Of a DNA stretch of 64,000 nt, positions 22,243 through 34,299 are shown one piece after another. Both the position numbers and the translations under genes were made by a program. This DNA is from Boswellia sacra (Eukaryota; Streptophyta; Magnoliopsida; Sapindales; Burseraceae): assembly GCA_013180625.2 (NCBI GenBank), contig SNVD02006194.1, positions 1 to 64,000 on the forward strand. The letters are read 5' to 3'. Below the pieces are notes generated by a model, which worked only from the letters and a program-made list of their open reading frames with translations, was not told the DNA's origin and did no database searches. Position 1 is the stretch's first letter, and the number at the start of each line of letters is the position of its first letter.

Positions 22243-24627
22243 CACCTTATAAAAGTTTAAAATATTAATATTTTGGAGATGTATATCCTCTTTAGATCTC
22301 ATGCTCCTATCAAATAGAAAATTTAATTCCTTAATTGATTGCATTTCCACCATATTAATTATTATTAATTTTCTAGAAGTTCTATTTCAATTTGATAACT
22401 AAATTATATTCCTTGAGTGCACAATTTGCAAGGACTTCTCCAAGTTCAAGCATGGAGCATTTTCATAATAACAACATGAATAAGTAGACATAAACATGTG
22501 CCCTTTACTTATTAATAATCTAATCTATTAATTTGTACTAATCTACTTTATAATTGATTATTTAAATTCAATGCAAATTGACCCCGCAAAAGAGTGAAAT
22601 GGTGTCATCAAGGCCATTTTAGAATTCATTCAAGATCAATCAAGTGCATACCAACAACAATCATGATTCCAATATATAATCCCTCGTGTATATATCAAAA
22701 TCCCAAAAATAAATTATTAAAAAGGATTCGAGATCTATAGCCTGAAAACAGAGCTTAGGCACAAGTGGAGAGATCTAGCCCACCCAATAATTTAGGTATT
22801 AATTTATAAATAATGAATAACAAAATGCCTTGTCTTGCCCATGTTGCTTAGAGTGAAGGGAACAAGCATTAAACTTCTAATTAAACTTACTCAATATATC
22901 ATAAGGTCTCCTCTTTTGGTAACACCAGAAAACGCCCAGATAGAATGAAGAAAATCAGGGATTCCCTTAATCTAATGCTTATAAAATCTTATGGACATCA
23001 ATTGCTTCAATGAATTTTTGAATGGGTTTTGTTTCAGGATTAGATTAATTACTTAGAAATTGAGTACTAGATATGCATCCTTTCTAGTTAACTCTTTTCG
23101 AAGATATCATTATTTTATCGTTACTCGACATGTCCAAGAGATCTACTTGCTAGACTTTCTTTTATCTCGTATTTCTACTCTCTCTATTGTGAAGTAGAAA
23201 TAGAAATAGTAATAATAAATCTTACTTTGTTTCTTGATAAATTCTACTAATGGTTTCTCATGATAATTTGTTTTAAGGGACAATAAGTTAAAGAGGATCA
23301 AAGAACAAAGAAATAAAAGCTCGCTAAATGAGTTTATTTAATTTTGCGTGGAAGATAGAAGAAAAGCACGCTTTCAATGAGTCATTCTTGTTGCTATAAT
23401 AATGGAAATGTTTTAGTTTTTCAACAAAGTAAAAAGGTGAACTAAGTATGTGTGGCTTTAGTTGGTGTGGTTAGTGGCAACGCCGATTGTGGCAGTGATG
23501 CGGAGGCACAATCATGAGTTTGAGAGTGGAGTGAAATGATTTTTATGATTGTTTTGGAGGAGAATCAGGTTGGCTTTAATTTCGCCTGCAATTATCAAAC
23601 ACACCCCGCACAATATCAAACTATCGCCCAACCTCCTTTCATTTCGCTAAATATCTTTGTAACTTTTAATTGTTAGTTTGATTTTAAATATTGTTGTACA
23701 TTGACCTCTCCTAACTTTAACTATACAGTTGATGAAAAACCAGATCACCTGTAATTAGGAATCTAATTAATAAAGATTCTTAACGATAAACAAAGCCTGT
23801 TATACTTTAAATGTTGAAAAAAGGTCTTCGATAATTCCTAATGATCAAAGATTTTTATTCATAAAAAATGTCAACTATACTTTAAAATATTGAAGAAAGG
23901 ACTTTGATTTTATATGTGTGAGGTGAGTCACAACAAATTATCACTTGTTTTAAACTGACTTCTTAAGAAACGAGACTAAGCTCTATTACTTGTAAAAAGT
24001 ATAAGAAACATTCTTAACTTACTAAAATTGTCAACTGTATCAATTTTTCATAGTACTGTAAGTCAGAGCAATCAAAAATTTATATTAATAAGAGTTTTGT
24101 AAAAAAAAAAAAAAAGGAAAAACTTCGGGATTAATTTTAAGAGATTTCTATAAATCTTTTGAATTATATAGGACTTTAATAGAGAATTCCTTAATATCAC
24201 CAAAAATTTATATTAATATTCATCCTCAAACTCACTTGTGAAGCGGCGCCGAAAAAATGCAACGTTGTAAATATGGATACATATATTTGAATCACTTGAT
24301 TGTCCCAAAGAAAATAGGAGGAGTAACAGTTTTACTCTTGTTATGATTGCTTCAATGCTGGTCAAAAAATACACTGATATTAGGTTGAAATTTGGATTTA
24401 TTTATTGGCCAAAAAATAACATCAATTTCATGAATCTTTAGGTTGGCCGAAAAGTGGAAAAAATAAATAAATAAATTGAGAAATGAATCATGTACTGAGA
24501 AGGCATTAATGGTCAATGATCAATGCGAAGAAACTGAAGAGTTGTGTATATGTCGTTGTTTTGTTTTTTGCTTTTTTTTGTATCCCCTTTTCTATTCTAA
24601 TATAATATTTGACTGGCCAAACAAAAA

Positions 24628-24806
24628 AGAGTAATATTATATTTATAAATATTTTTTATATAACTTAAATTAGTAAGATATTATCAAATAAAATAAAAAA
24701 TAAAAATAAATAATAAGGTTAAATTAAATTATAGTAATTATTCATTCAATAATATATTACTAATTCAAGTTGTATAAAGTATTGGTTGTAGGTGTAACAT
24801 TATTCT
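24628..24806. mobile_element. MITE, copy 2 of the 6.3-kb family
   Basis: The left arm AGAGTAATATTATATTTATA is matched by the reverse-complemented right arm AGAATAATGTTACACCTACA. Similarity continues for about 60 bp through the ACTT-AATTAGTAA words. The right end matches the right end of the element at 6307-6495. Confidence 0.55.
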
Positions 24807-26753
24807 AATAAAAAAAATCAACTTTCAATTGTAATTGTTAGAATATACCAATGGCATATTGGTCTTTAGGCCATAAGGTTATTTGTGATACTTTTTAAAA
24901 AGTAATGGAGTTTAGAGGAGTCGTTGAAAAGTGAGGGATAAATTTTGTTTTCACATCAAACCATGCAAAGAGAAGGAAACTATCATTAAAGAAAACATTA
25001 ATGAGTAATTAATATTAAATTTTCTGATGGTGCACGTTTATACGTTGTATCAAATTTATTAAGTGTTCCACAATCCAAAGTGTGGCATTTAATAATCAAA
25101 GCCTTTAATTTTATGTAGGCAGGTCATGAGCCATTATTTACCGATTGAATAATTAGTGTTATTTATTATTATAACTTGAGTTAGCCCATAATTGTATGGA
25201 TTATAAACAAAACTTGCCTTGATTTGTACTAAGTTCCAATCAAATGGAGTCCAGCTCAGGCTCCATCGATGGAGATTATGATGAGTTCCACTGGAATAGA
25301 AGAAGAAGAAGAGCATAGAGAGATGACACAGCCATCATTTTATGACGGATATCGATTATATATGAAAATGATTAGCTGTTGATTCAGGGATCAACAGTAT
25401 TATATTATAACAAAAAATTTTAAATGAATTAGGTATACAATATATATGATCTTTTTGTTTTGTTTTTAGTAAGTCTTTTGCATAGTATGATTTTAAACGT
25501 AAAATACCAAAAAAAAAAAAATCCTTGTCCATGATTCTTTCCAAATATAGGGACACTTTAATGGGCCGGGTTATAAAGTTTGATGATCTTTGAAAAATTG
25601 AAAAAAAAAACCAATTTTTTAAGATGCTATTCTTAAAAATAGACAATTTTTGGAAATATTTTTATTTAGAAAAAGAAAAAGAAAATCCTTAAGACTTGAC
25701 TATTTTTTATAGTTTTCCACGATCTTTTCTATATGACGGCCACAAGAAGTCCAATGAATGTTGATGCAGGATACCAGCCAGGAATTAAAGCAGGATTATT
25801 TACGCCGAAATTAGGTTTTTATTCAATAAACCTCTTATTAGAAAGTAATGTTAGTTAGGAAAAGGGTTGAGAAAACTTAAGCCTTAAGAAAGATACCCAC
25901 ATGAAGTTAAACATCATTTTCCAGCAGAATTTATTGAATAATTAGCTTAAATGTTTTTCCAAATCTTGTTAACCTTTTTGATTACAAGCTGCACATATTG
26001 GAAAATATGTACCAAAATGAATCAACTTTCCCAACCTCAAGATTTCTCTGTAACCCCAAGTCATCACTTAATTAATGGCTCTCCAAATACCAAAGAAACA
26101 TCAGATTACTCGAGACACATAATGTGCATGGACCTGTTGTTGTATTGGAGAATGAATGCAAATCACTTTTAGCTAGTCTGAGGAACCAAAAGAAAAGCAG
26201 AAGAAGAAAATGAAACTTCTATACTGTATAAAGGGAGAAACTTCTGCAGTCTTAATTGACTTCTCCTAGCTATTATTTGATAGTCATATTTTAAGAAAAA
26301 TTTGTTGAATGAGATAAGTATATACTATGTCGGCTCATGTATTCGTCCAATAATATTATAGTTTTATATAGGATATATCTTTAATTTATCTGTTATATCG
26401 ATGATTAATAAATTTTAAAATGAGTACATATGTAACGAGATTTTATTTTCTATGCATAATGTAAGTTTAGAATATCTGGAGGTTTAGGCAAGCCAATGCA
26501 AAGTTGGTCAGGCCATATATATAACGACTGCAAAAAAAGTACTACTAATAAGAATTAAACAAAATTAGAATTGAAAAATCACCTACTTTTGCTTATACAT
26601 CTCTTTTAATTTGCTTTTTAGCCATAATTTTATCTTCGCTTAAGCTAGAAAACGAGAATGTTCACCTATCAATTGCATCACCTCTGATAAGAATTAAAAA
26701 ATATAAAGAACGACAAATTAAACAAAATGACCATGGATAAATTTGCTTTAAAT

Positions 26754-26782
26754 GTTGCTGGGGCTTTGCAGCCCCTAGCAAC
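26754..26782. repeat. Short GC-rich stem-loop
   Basis: GTTGCTGGGGCT, loop TTGC, then AGCCCCTAGCAAC: a 12-bp stem with one bulge in otherwise AT-rich DNA. It lies beside the probable solo LTR. Confidence 0.6.
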
Positions 26783-26799
26783 TTTTTTAATTTTAATTT

Positions 26800-27795
26800 A
26801 AAAAATATTGGGTTTTGCAGCGTACAGAAGTTACGAATAATATAACAGAAAACTGTAATGTAAATTAGAATAGGAATTTTACTTGGTTCGGTTATAACCA
26901 ACCTACATCCACGGACAACAAGAGTTGCAATTCACTGTGTTGTATGTGTTTACACTCGACTTAGGACTCTTTACAGTAGTAGACACCTGCTCATTCACTA
27001 ACCTAATCTATGTAAACTTGATCAACCCCGATCACAACCATAGTCCTTCACACACTCTTCTGACGTTGCTCTTTCTGTCACGATTATCTTAACAACACAC
27101 TGTTAAGAATAACATAACACCCGTAATTGTAACTGGTATAGACACATGTGATTACTCAACTCCCTTAAGCTCACACGACCTATAACAATTAACCAAAGCC
27201 TAAAGCTTTACACAAGACATGAAAAACAAATAAAAACGCACTCAAACTTGCTCTTGATTGCTCTCTCTCAATTTGCGTTGAATGCCTTGAATGTTTTGAA
27301 TCTCAACTCACATAACACACCACATAGCATCCTCCGTTATGTAGAAATAACTTTGTTTATATAGTGATATGCCTGGACGAAATCTCCTAAAAATTCTGTA
27401 AAAATTCTAATCAAAATCATATTAGGATTAGGAGAAATAAAATAAGAAGATATATAATTAAACTCCTAAAGGAATTAGGACAATTAAATATTTTCCTATT
27501 CTAATTAGGATACAAGATACTATATCCTAACATAAAGAGATAATTAATGCAAATATAAATTTCCTATTTCAACTAAGATTCCAAATCCAACTTATTCCTA
27601 ATCAATTAGGATACCATATCAAAATATGATATCATATCCAAACTTATTCCTATTCAACTAGGATTCCAAATCCAAACTTATCATATTTTAATTAAAATTC
27701 TCCTAATACAAAACATATATGTAAAATAAATGAGATTAGAAAAATATCTATATTTAATGTTTATCCATATTTAATGTTTTTATCACATGATGACA
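26800..27795 (-). repeat. Probable solo LTR, minus orientation
   Basis: On the minus strand a U3-like AT-rich part (27370-27790) contains imperfect direct repeats (ACTAAGATTCCAAATCCAA near 27570 and its variant near 27655). A TATATAAA box at 27356-27363 follows, then a GAGAGAGAG leader. The 3' part carries the complement of GGTTCGGTTATAACCAACCT, a word type I associate with plant LTRs. No internal retroelement genes adjoin it, so it would be a solo LTR. The ends and any target duplication were not resolved. Confidence 0.4.
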
Positions 27796-28703
27796 AATCA
27801 CTCATGCAATGCACATGCCACGTCTAGAACAAAAAAAAAAAAAAAACGAAACAATGGTTATAACAATATTACAATTTTGTTTTCTTCTAAGATATAAATT
27901 ATGGCAGAGATTAATGCATCCAGTAGAAAGGCTCCAGGTTTGTTGTTTGACATTTGAATTTGCGATCAATATTAAAACAAACCCAAACGTTAAAATTTTG
28001 ATCATTTATGTAAATTTAAGTTGAAAACATTAATTAATTTAAAAAGGTATTTTAATATTAAAAAATTGTATAAAGTAATAATTCATCTTTTAGATTTTAT
28101 TGGGTGTCCAGCGTATTTTTACGGGTGTAAATAGCTCCCTCTCTAATAATATAAAGATATCAAGGGAGGTTCAAGCTGTGTATAAACATGTTACAGGAAA
28201 AACTATACCGAAGTAGGAAATTAACCTAATCTACTTTCAAATTCGGTAAATGGAGAGGGAAAAGTCATTAAAAGTAATGGATATGGTCAAATAATAATGG
28301 TCGGTGAATATGGAGCCAACTTTAATAAACACAAATGTTTTGACTTCCACTGCAAATTTATCAAGAAAAAAAATATCCAAGATTATTACTTAAATAAAAA
28401 AATATCCAAGATTATTACTTGCATATAATCTTCATCAAGAAGGCAAAAGAAAAGAATAGACAAATATTTGAGATTAACAATTATCTATGAAATCTCTGAT
28501 CGAATCTCTTGCAAAACTTAGATAAATTAAATGAATTTTAATTTTTGATTATTAATTGGTTCCATTGGTTATAATTAATGTAACTTCTAGTTACTAGTTT
28601 TCATTAGATATATATCAAGAGCAACCAAATAAGTTTCAACATTATATATAGTTGGAGAAGTGACATTCAATATATGAAATTGGGGAGAAAAAGAAAAGGG
28701 AAG
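27796..28703. other. Intergenic DNA, no gene seen
   Basis: AT-rich. Includes an A17 run near 27830 and a near-perfect duplicated AAAAAATATCCAAGATTATT at about 28368 and 28398. No credible reading frame. Confidence 0.5.
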
Positions 28704-28923
28704 TATTGAAGATATTAGCCGGAAATCAGTTAGTTAGAAGCTGTTGAAGGTTGTTAGGAGCTGCTGTAATCTGTTATCCACGTCAGCAATAGTTAGTTAC
28801 ATATAACAGGCTTTGTATAAATAAGAAAACGTGTGTTGTACACTTTAGTCAGTCTTCATAATAATACAATTCAACTTCTATATCAAGATTCCTTCTGAAT
28901 CCTCTGTTTCATACAATTCAACT
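28704..28923 (+). repeat. 5' LTR of the second copia element
   Basis: Begins TATTGAAGATATTAGCC and ends ATACAATTCAACT, immediately before the primer site. The first two bases are TA rather than the usual TG. A TATA-like GTATAAATAAG lies at about 28816-28826. Confidence 0.92.
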
Positions 28924-28935
28924 TGGTATCAGAGC
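28924..28935 (+). promoter_or_regulatory. Primer-binding site complementary to initiator tRNA-Met
   Basis: TGGTATCAGAGC directly follows the 5' LTR. It is the standard plant copia primer site for minus-strand DNA synthesis from initiator tRNA-Met. Confidence 0.92.
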
Positions 28936-28937
28936 TT

Positions 28938-30062
28938 ATGGCTGATCCATCAAATTCCTTTCCTAGAAACACTACTTTACCTAGAACCAATCATGATCTG
29001 AATGGAGGCACAAGCTCAACTAATGTTCAGATTCCTCAGCAAACTCGGCAAGCTAATACTCATGGAATTTCCAGTTCATCAGCATCAATGATGCCTTTGA
29101 TTTCACTTCCGTCAGCTCTTCCTACTCTGTCTATAAAGTTGAATCGCAATAACTATGGATACTGGAGATCACAAGTTCTACCTACACTTGGAGCTTATGA
29201 ACTTGAAGGTTTCATTAATAGAGATAATATCTGTCCTCAACCTTTCATTTCTGTTCATTGTTCTACTGATCCTGACGTTAATGCTCATAATCCAGATTAT
29301 CTTTTATGGAAAAGAGCAGATAAATTTGTCTTAAGCTGGCTGTTATCATCAATCTTTGAAACTATGTATGGACATGTAGTAAGGTGTCAAACATCTATGA
29401 ATGTGTGGAATACATTAGAAAGATTGTTTCTTACAGAATCAAGAGCTCAGGTGATGCTTCTCAAACATAAACTTCAGACTACTAAGAAGGGATCCATGAC
29501 TGTTTCAGAGTATTTTCTAAAAATGAAAGAGATTGCTGATACATTGTTTGCTATAGGCAATGAGATTACTGACAATGATCTATTATTACACATCCTAGAT
29601 GGCTTAGGTCCTGAGTATGATGCAATTGTTGTCAATAGTACTTCACGAGTTGGATATATTTCTATTGAGGAAGCACAGTTTCAGCTACAAAGCTATGAGC
29701 TTTGATTAGCCCAACATAATATAGTTCAAACAGTGCATCTTGATCACCATACTAATGTGGCACAGAGGACCTTTAATCAATTTTCTCATGGCTATAACTA
29801 CTCTAGAGCATCTACTAACAATGCAAGAGGTAGAGGTCGTGGCAGAAATAATTTTGGAAGATTTCACGCTGGTGGTAATGGAAATGGAAATGGTAGAGGA
29901 AATATGAACAACAGAACAATCTGTCAACTGTGTGGCAAATCTGGTCACATTGCAGTTAAATGTTATCATCGTTTTGACATCACTTTTCAGGTTAGTACAA
30001 ATGCTTTTCCAGGACAAAATTCAGGTGGTGCCTCACAAACTTCACAGCATCTTCCATCATAG
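28938..30062 (+). pseudogene. copia gag with zinc knuckle, interrupted
   Basis: The ATG at 28938 follows the primer site by two bases. The gag core includes KLNRNNYGYWRSQVLPTLGA and, further on, a VSEYFLKMKEIADTL segment. A TGA at 29703-29705 breaks the frame, which then continues in phase through a Gly/Arg/Asn-rich stretch and a CX2CX4HX4C knuckle (CQLCGKSGHIAVKC, about 29926-29967), to a TAG at 30060-30062. Both stops look like C-to-T changes of sense codons. Confidence 0.85.
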
Positions 30063-31541
30063 GCTTTTATAGCATCACAGCAAGCAAAAACAAAAGCTTC
30101 TGTAGCTTCTCCTGCTGCTGTTGTAGACTCCTCCTGGTACTTAGACACAGGCTACAGATCATATCACTACTGACATAAAGAACATGAGCCTTACTGATGA
30201 ATATCATGGAGCTGAAACTGTTCAAGTTGGCAATGGTAATGTATTACCTATATTGCATATTGGTTGCTCTTTATTGCATTGTTTGTCACATTCAAAGTCA
30301 TTAGTGCTTAATCGAATTCTTCATGTTCCTGGTATTACAAAAGATTTGTTAAGTATGTCTAAGTTACTTCAAGATAATGATGGTTTGTTTGTAGAATTTC
30401 ATCCTTTTTTTTGTCTCATTAAGGACAAGAAAACTAATGCAATTCTGCTTCATGGCAAGCTTGAAAGAGGACTATACAAGCTTACTTCAACTGGTGACAG
30501 AAGCTTTACAGCACCTTTCTCTGCTCAAGTTTCAACTAGTGTACAACCTGTCTCTTTATTTTCCTGTGTGATTAATAAGTGCACATCTAAGTCTAATACA
30601 ATTCTGTGACACAAAAGGCTAGGCCATCCCAATGCAAATGTATTAGCTCATGTAGCATCACAATGTAAATTGTTCTCTAGCAGGGCCAATAATAATTTGC
30701 AGTGTACATCCTGTTGGTTTGGAAAAGAATGTCATACTTCCTATCCTATTTCTTCAACTATTATATCCCAGCCACTTGAAGTAGTGTATGCAGATGTGTG
30801 GCGACCTTCTCCAGTTAAATCTATTGATGGCTATACATATTACTACTGTTTGTAGATGGTTATAGCAAGTATAGTTAGATTTATCCACTGCAATCTAAAG
30901 GAGAAGTTGCTAGTATATTTCCTCGCTTTCTGAATTTAGTTGAAAGACAGTTTAACACCAAACTCAAGTGCTTGCAAACTGATTGGGGTGGTGAATTTCG
31001 ACCTTTGAAATCTCTTCTTGATATACTTGGCATTGTGTTCAGACATTCATGTCCCTATATCCATCAACAAAGTGGAGCTGTGGAAAGAAGACATAGAACT
31101 ATAGTAGAAATGGGATTAACAATGCTAGCAGAAGTTACTCTTCCTTTCAAGTTCTGGTGGCATGCTTTCCATACAGCCACTTATTTGCTTAATCGTTTGC
31201 TTACTGCAGTGTTAAACCTTGAGTCTCCTTATCAAAAACTATATCATAAACTGCCTAACTTTGCAATGTTAAACGTCTTTGGGTGTGCCTGTTTTCCCAA
31301 TCTCAAACCTTACAATCAACACAAGTTTGCTTTTCATACATCTACTTGTGTGTTTATTGGTTACAGCAGTTGTCACAAGGGATATCTGTGCTTGCATTCA
31401 TCTGGCAGGATTTATGTCTCAAAAGTGTTACATTTCATGAAAACATATTTCCCTTCAAAACCACAAAAGACTTCAAGTGCACAGAGTTTGCAACCACCAA
31501 TAACACCATTATATCATCATCCACCTCCTGGATTTTTCTAG
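30063..31541 (+). pseudogene. copia protease and integrase region, broken
   Basis: The protease active site WYLDTG is at about 30139; a small deletion just after it shifts the frame. The GAG-pre-integrase HKRLGHPNAN lies across a TGA at 30607-30609. Integrase pieces follow: YADVW near 30790, a stop at 30853-30855, then another frame with TDWGGEF (30978) and the QQSGAVERRHR box (31066-31098). The frame ends at 31541. The decay pattern is stops plus indels. Confidence 0.82.
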
Positions 31542-31771
31542 CCACTAATGTCAAGCCTGCAAATACACCTACTGAGTTATCCTCCATTTCAACTCCAGTT
31601 ACACGGTCTTCTCCTTCTTCTTCACTTCAGATTGCTTCTCATGTTTCATCTCCTTTCTAGGCTCCTACTTCCTTAGATGCTGTTCATTCTCCTCAATCTA
31701 ATTCTAATGCACAAACCTCACAGTCTACTTGTCCTCCAACTCTTGCTCAAAATAATAATGCACATTCTAAT

Positions 31772-33414
31772 GTGCATCCTATGATCACTCGAGCTAAAGC
31801 TGGTATCTTCAAACCTAAGGTATTTAATCTTACTACATCAGATTCCTTGTTAACCAGTGAGCCTGTTACAGTTTCTCAAGCATTATCATCACCTCACTGG
31901 AAAGAGGCAATGCAGACTGAGTTTGATGCTCTTCTTGCCAATCAAACTTGGTCTTTAGTTCCTACTACTGATGATCTACATATAGTTGACAATAAATGGG
32001 TGTTTAGAATTAAATATAAGTCTGATGGTTCAATTCAGAGGTACAAAGCAAGATTGGTTGCCAAGGGATTTCAACAATTTGCTGGTGTGGATTTCTTTGA
32101 GACTTTTAGCCCTGTCATCAAGCCATCCACAATTCGAGTAGTGTTTGCTCTTGCTGTTACTCATAAATGGAACATTCAACAAATTGATATCAATAATGCA
32201 TTTCTTAATGGTGAATTACAAGAGACTGTTTACATGTATCAACCTGAGGGTTTCGTGGACAGCAAGCATCCTCACTATGTTTGTAAATTGCATAAGTCAT
32301 TATATAGACTGAAGCAAGCCCCTCGAGCATAGTTTGACAGACTCAAGAGTGCTTTGCTTCAATAGGGGTTTGTAATGTCAGTTGTTGATAGTAGCCTCTT
32401 CATTTATAGAAAGGAAAGTGTCCTTATTCTGCTGCTTGTATATGTTGATGATATATTGATCACTGGCAATGATGCTTCCAAGGTTCAACAAGTTATCAAA
32501 GATCTAAGTACACAGTTTGCTCTTAAAGTGCTAGGTGATGTAAACTATTTTCTTGGCTTTGAAGTTCATAGGACTTCAAACTCTTTGCTGTTAACCCAAA
32601 GGAAATATGTCATGGACCTGTTAAAGAAATGTAACATGCTGGAAGCTAAGAAAGCCAGAACACCTATGATAGCTAATCTGAAATTGTCAAGTAGTGATAG
32701 TGAGGTGTTTGAACAGCTAGCTCTTTACAAAATCATTATCGATGCATTACAGTACTTATCCATGTCCAGACCTGATATATCATTTGCAGTCAATAAATTG
32801 AGTCAGTTTCTTCAATCACCAACTACTTTGCACTGGCAAGCTTGCAAAAGGGTATTAAGATATATCAAAGGAACTTCAGATTATGGTCTATTGTTTCAGC
32901 CTATGCAGTCTCTAAGCTTAACAGGATATAGTGATGCAAACTAGGCAAGTTCTGTTGATGACAAAAAATCTACATCCGGATGCTGTATATATCTAGGTGG
33001 CGATTTGGTATATTGGTCTTCTAAGAAACAAAAGGTTGTGGCACGATCATCAACAGAATCAGAGTACAGGGCATTATCTCAGGTCTCAACCGAATTGTCT
33101 GGTTGCAGAGTTTGCTGACAGAATTAGGACTACAGCTTCAGGATACACCTATACTGTGGTGTGACAATAAAGGAGCAGAGTCATTGGCAGCCAACCCAGT
33201 CTTTCATGCTCGCACTAAGTACATAGAGGTAGATGTGCATTTTATCAGGGAAAAGGTCTTGTCAAAACAATTAATAGTGAAGCATGTGTCAACTGAATTT
33301 CAATTAGCTGACATCATGACCAAGCCTCTAGCAGAAACTAGATTCGAATTCCTTAGAGAAAAACTTAATGTTGATACAAACAATAAGTTTGCTGGTTCAA
33401 GTAATCCCAGCTAA
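31772..33414 (+). pseudogene. copia reverse transcriptase and RNase H, broken
   Basis: RT motifs: NKWVFRIKYKSDGSIQRYKA, the QQIDINNAFLNGELQE box and YVDDILITGND. Stops at 32330-32332 and 32363-32365 interrupt the middle and another at 32942-32944 cuts the start of RNase H. RNase H pieces follow: STESEYRAL near 33050 and, after a frame change, WCDNKGAESLAANP and ARTKYIEVDVHFIRE, ending at 33414. Confidence 0.85.
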
Positions 33415-33427
33415 ACTTGAGAGGGCA
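33415..33427 (+). promoter_or_regulatory. Polypurine tract region before the 3' LTR
   Basis: TTGAGAGGGCA directly precedes the 3' LTR. Its position and purine content fit the plus-strand priming site, although a C has entered near the end. Confidence 0.6.
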
Positions 33428-33647
33428 TATTGAAGATACTAGCTGGAAATCAGTTAGTTAGAAGCTGCTGAAGGTTGTTAGGAGCTGCTATAATCTGTTA
33501 TCCACGCCAGCAATAGTTAGTTACATATAACAGCCTTTGTATAAATAAGAAAACGTGTGTTGTACACTTTAGTCAGTCTTCATAATAATACAATTCAGCT
33601 TCTGTATCAAGATTCCTTCTAAATCCTCTGTTTCATACAATTCAACT
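33428..33647 (+). repeat. 3' LTR of the second copia element
   Basis: 220 bp long and colinear with the 5' LTR without gaps, followed by the target duplication GGAAG. Confidence 0.92.
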
Positions 33648-33932
33648 GGAAGGAATGCTAGAAATTTTAACACAGAATCACTAAATCGAGTGGATATTAG
33701 ACCATGTAGTTGCGCATGTATACCTATGACCTTATTATTAAGGTGATAATAGTACTGTGAAGCCAATTAGGAGCCTCGAAGACAAGAGTTGGGTAAACAC
33801 AGTACAACTGTCCAATAAATAAAGACATAGACACGAAATAAAAAAAACTTAAAAATTAAACTCTATATTCAACCTGATTTATCACCAAGGTAGGAACGCT
33901 AGCGGCCGGTGTCGGCGGGGGCTCTTTCTCCT

Positions 33933-34181
33933 TCAAGCGGCTGGTGGAGGTGGCGCGCCCTCTCCGGGAATACCACCCGCGTCAATTGGAGTAGGTGTAG
34001 ATGGAACACTAGGAGTAGCCTTTGTATTTTTACCACATATTTTGGCCCAAGGTGGTATACAAAATAGCCGCAGCTGCGCTTGCTTTTCTTTATCTGGAGA
34101 GGAACTCTTTCCTCCTTCAACGTCCAATGCCAGGACCACAAAGATGGCGACGATAAGCAACACCTTTGTGACTCCCTTCAT
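33933..34181 (-). CDS. Small predicted secreted protein with Pro-rich tail
   Basis: The 82-aa product starts MKGVTKVLLIVAIFVVLALD, a typical signal peptide, probably cleaved near residues 22-25. A basic KSSSPDKEKQ segment follows, then LFCIPPWAKICG with two Cys, and a Pro/Thr/Ser-rich tail ending GAPPPPAA. A TATA-like CTATAAG on the minus strand near 34290 supports transcription from about 34260. I do not recognise a family; the shape suits an apoplastic peptide or a peptide precursor. The copia element inserted about 285 bp beyond its stop codon. Confidence 0.55.
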   Translation of the reverse strand: MKGVTKVLLIVAIFVVLALDVEGGKSSSPDKEKQAQLRLFCIPPWAKICGKNTKATPSVPSTPTPIDAGGIPGEGAPPPPAA

Positions 34182-34299
34182 TTCGATACCTCTAGCAATT
34201 ACTCTTTGGTTTCCACAACTTAGTGTATATCTTTAATCTAATTCTCTGTTGTTTTGCACAATGTAAGGACTAGTCATTTCCCACTATTCTTATAGTAAT

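Larger units (their letters stand above)
21676..26799. other. AT-rich intergenic DNA with two MITEs, no gene seen
   Basis: Apart from the MITEs at 22078 and 24628 I recognise nothing. A less AT-rich patch at about 23440-23640 has no credible frame. Open frames at 25134-25316 (minus), 25356-25646 (minus) and 25951-26172 (plus) are short, and their products are not recognised. Confidence 0.5.
28704..33647 (+). mobile_element. Complete but inactive Ty1/copia retrotransposon (Ale/Retrofit-like)
   Basis: A 4.9-kb element with two 220-bp LTRs, a primer-binding site, gag and pol domains in copia order and a purine tract before the 3' LTR. The 5-bp direct repeat GGAAG flanks it at 28699-28703 and 33648-33652, so both ends are intact. 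The coding part has at least six in-frame stops and several frameshifts. The LTRs differ at 9 of 220 positions by my count, eight of them transitions. The lineage is from the gag style and is tentative. Confidence 0.92.

Noticed and set aside
25134..25316. 60-codon minus frame with HHNLHRWSLSWTPFDW
   Set aside because: It looks slightly protein-like, but I could not match a family or find splice partners.
27802..28024. Overlapping plus and minus frames near 27.9 kb
   Set aside because: AT-rich chance frames that begin in or beside an A17 run.
29700..32370. Stops in the second copia element as programmed readthrough or frameshifting
   Set aside because: There are too many stops and indels spread over all domains; this is ordinary decay.
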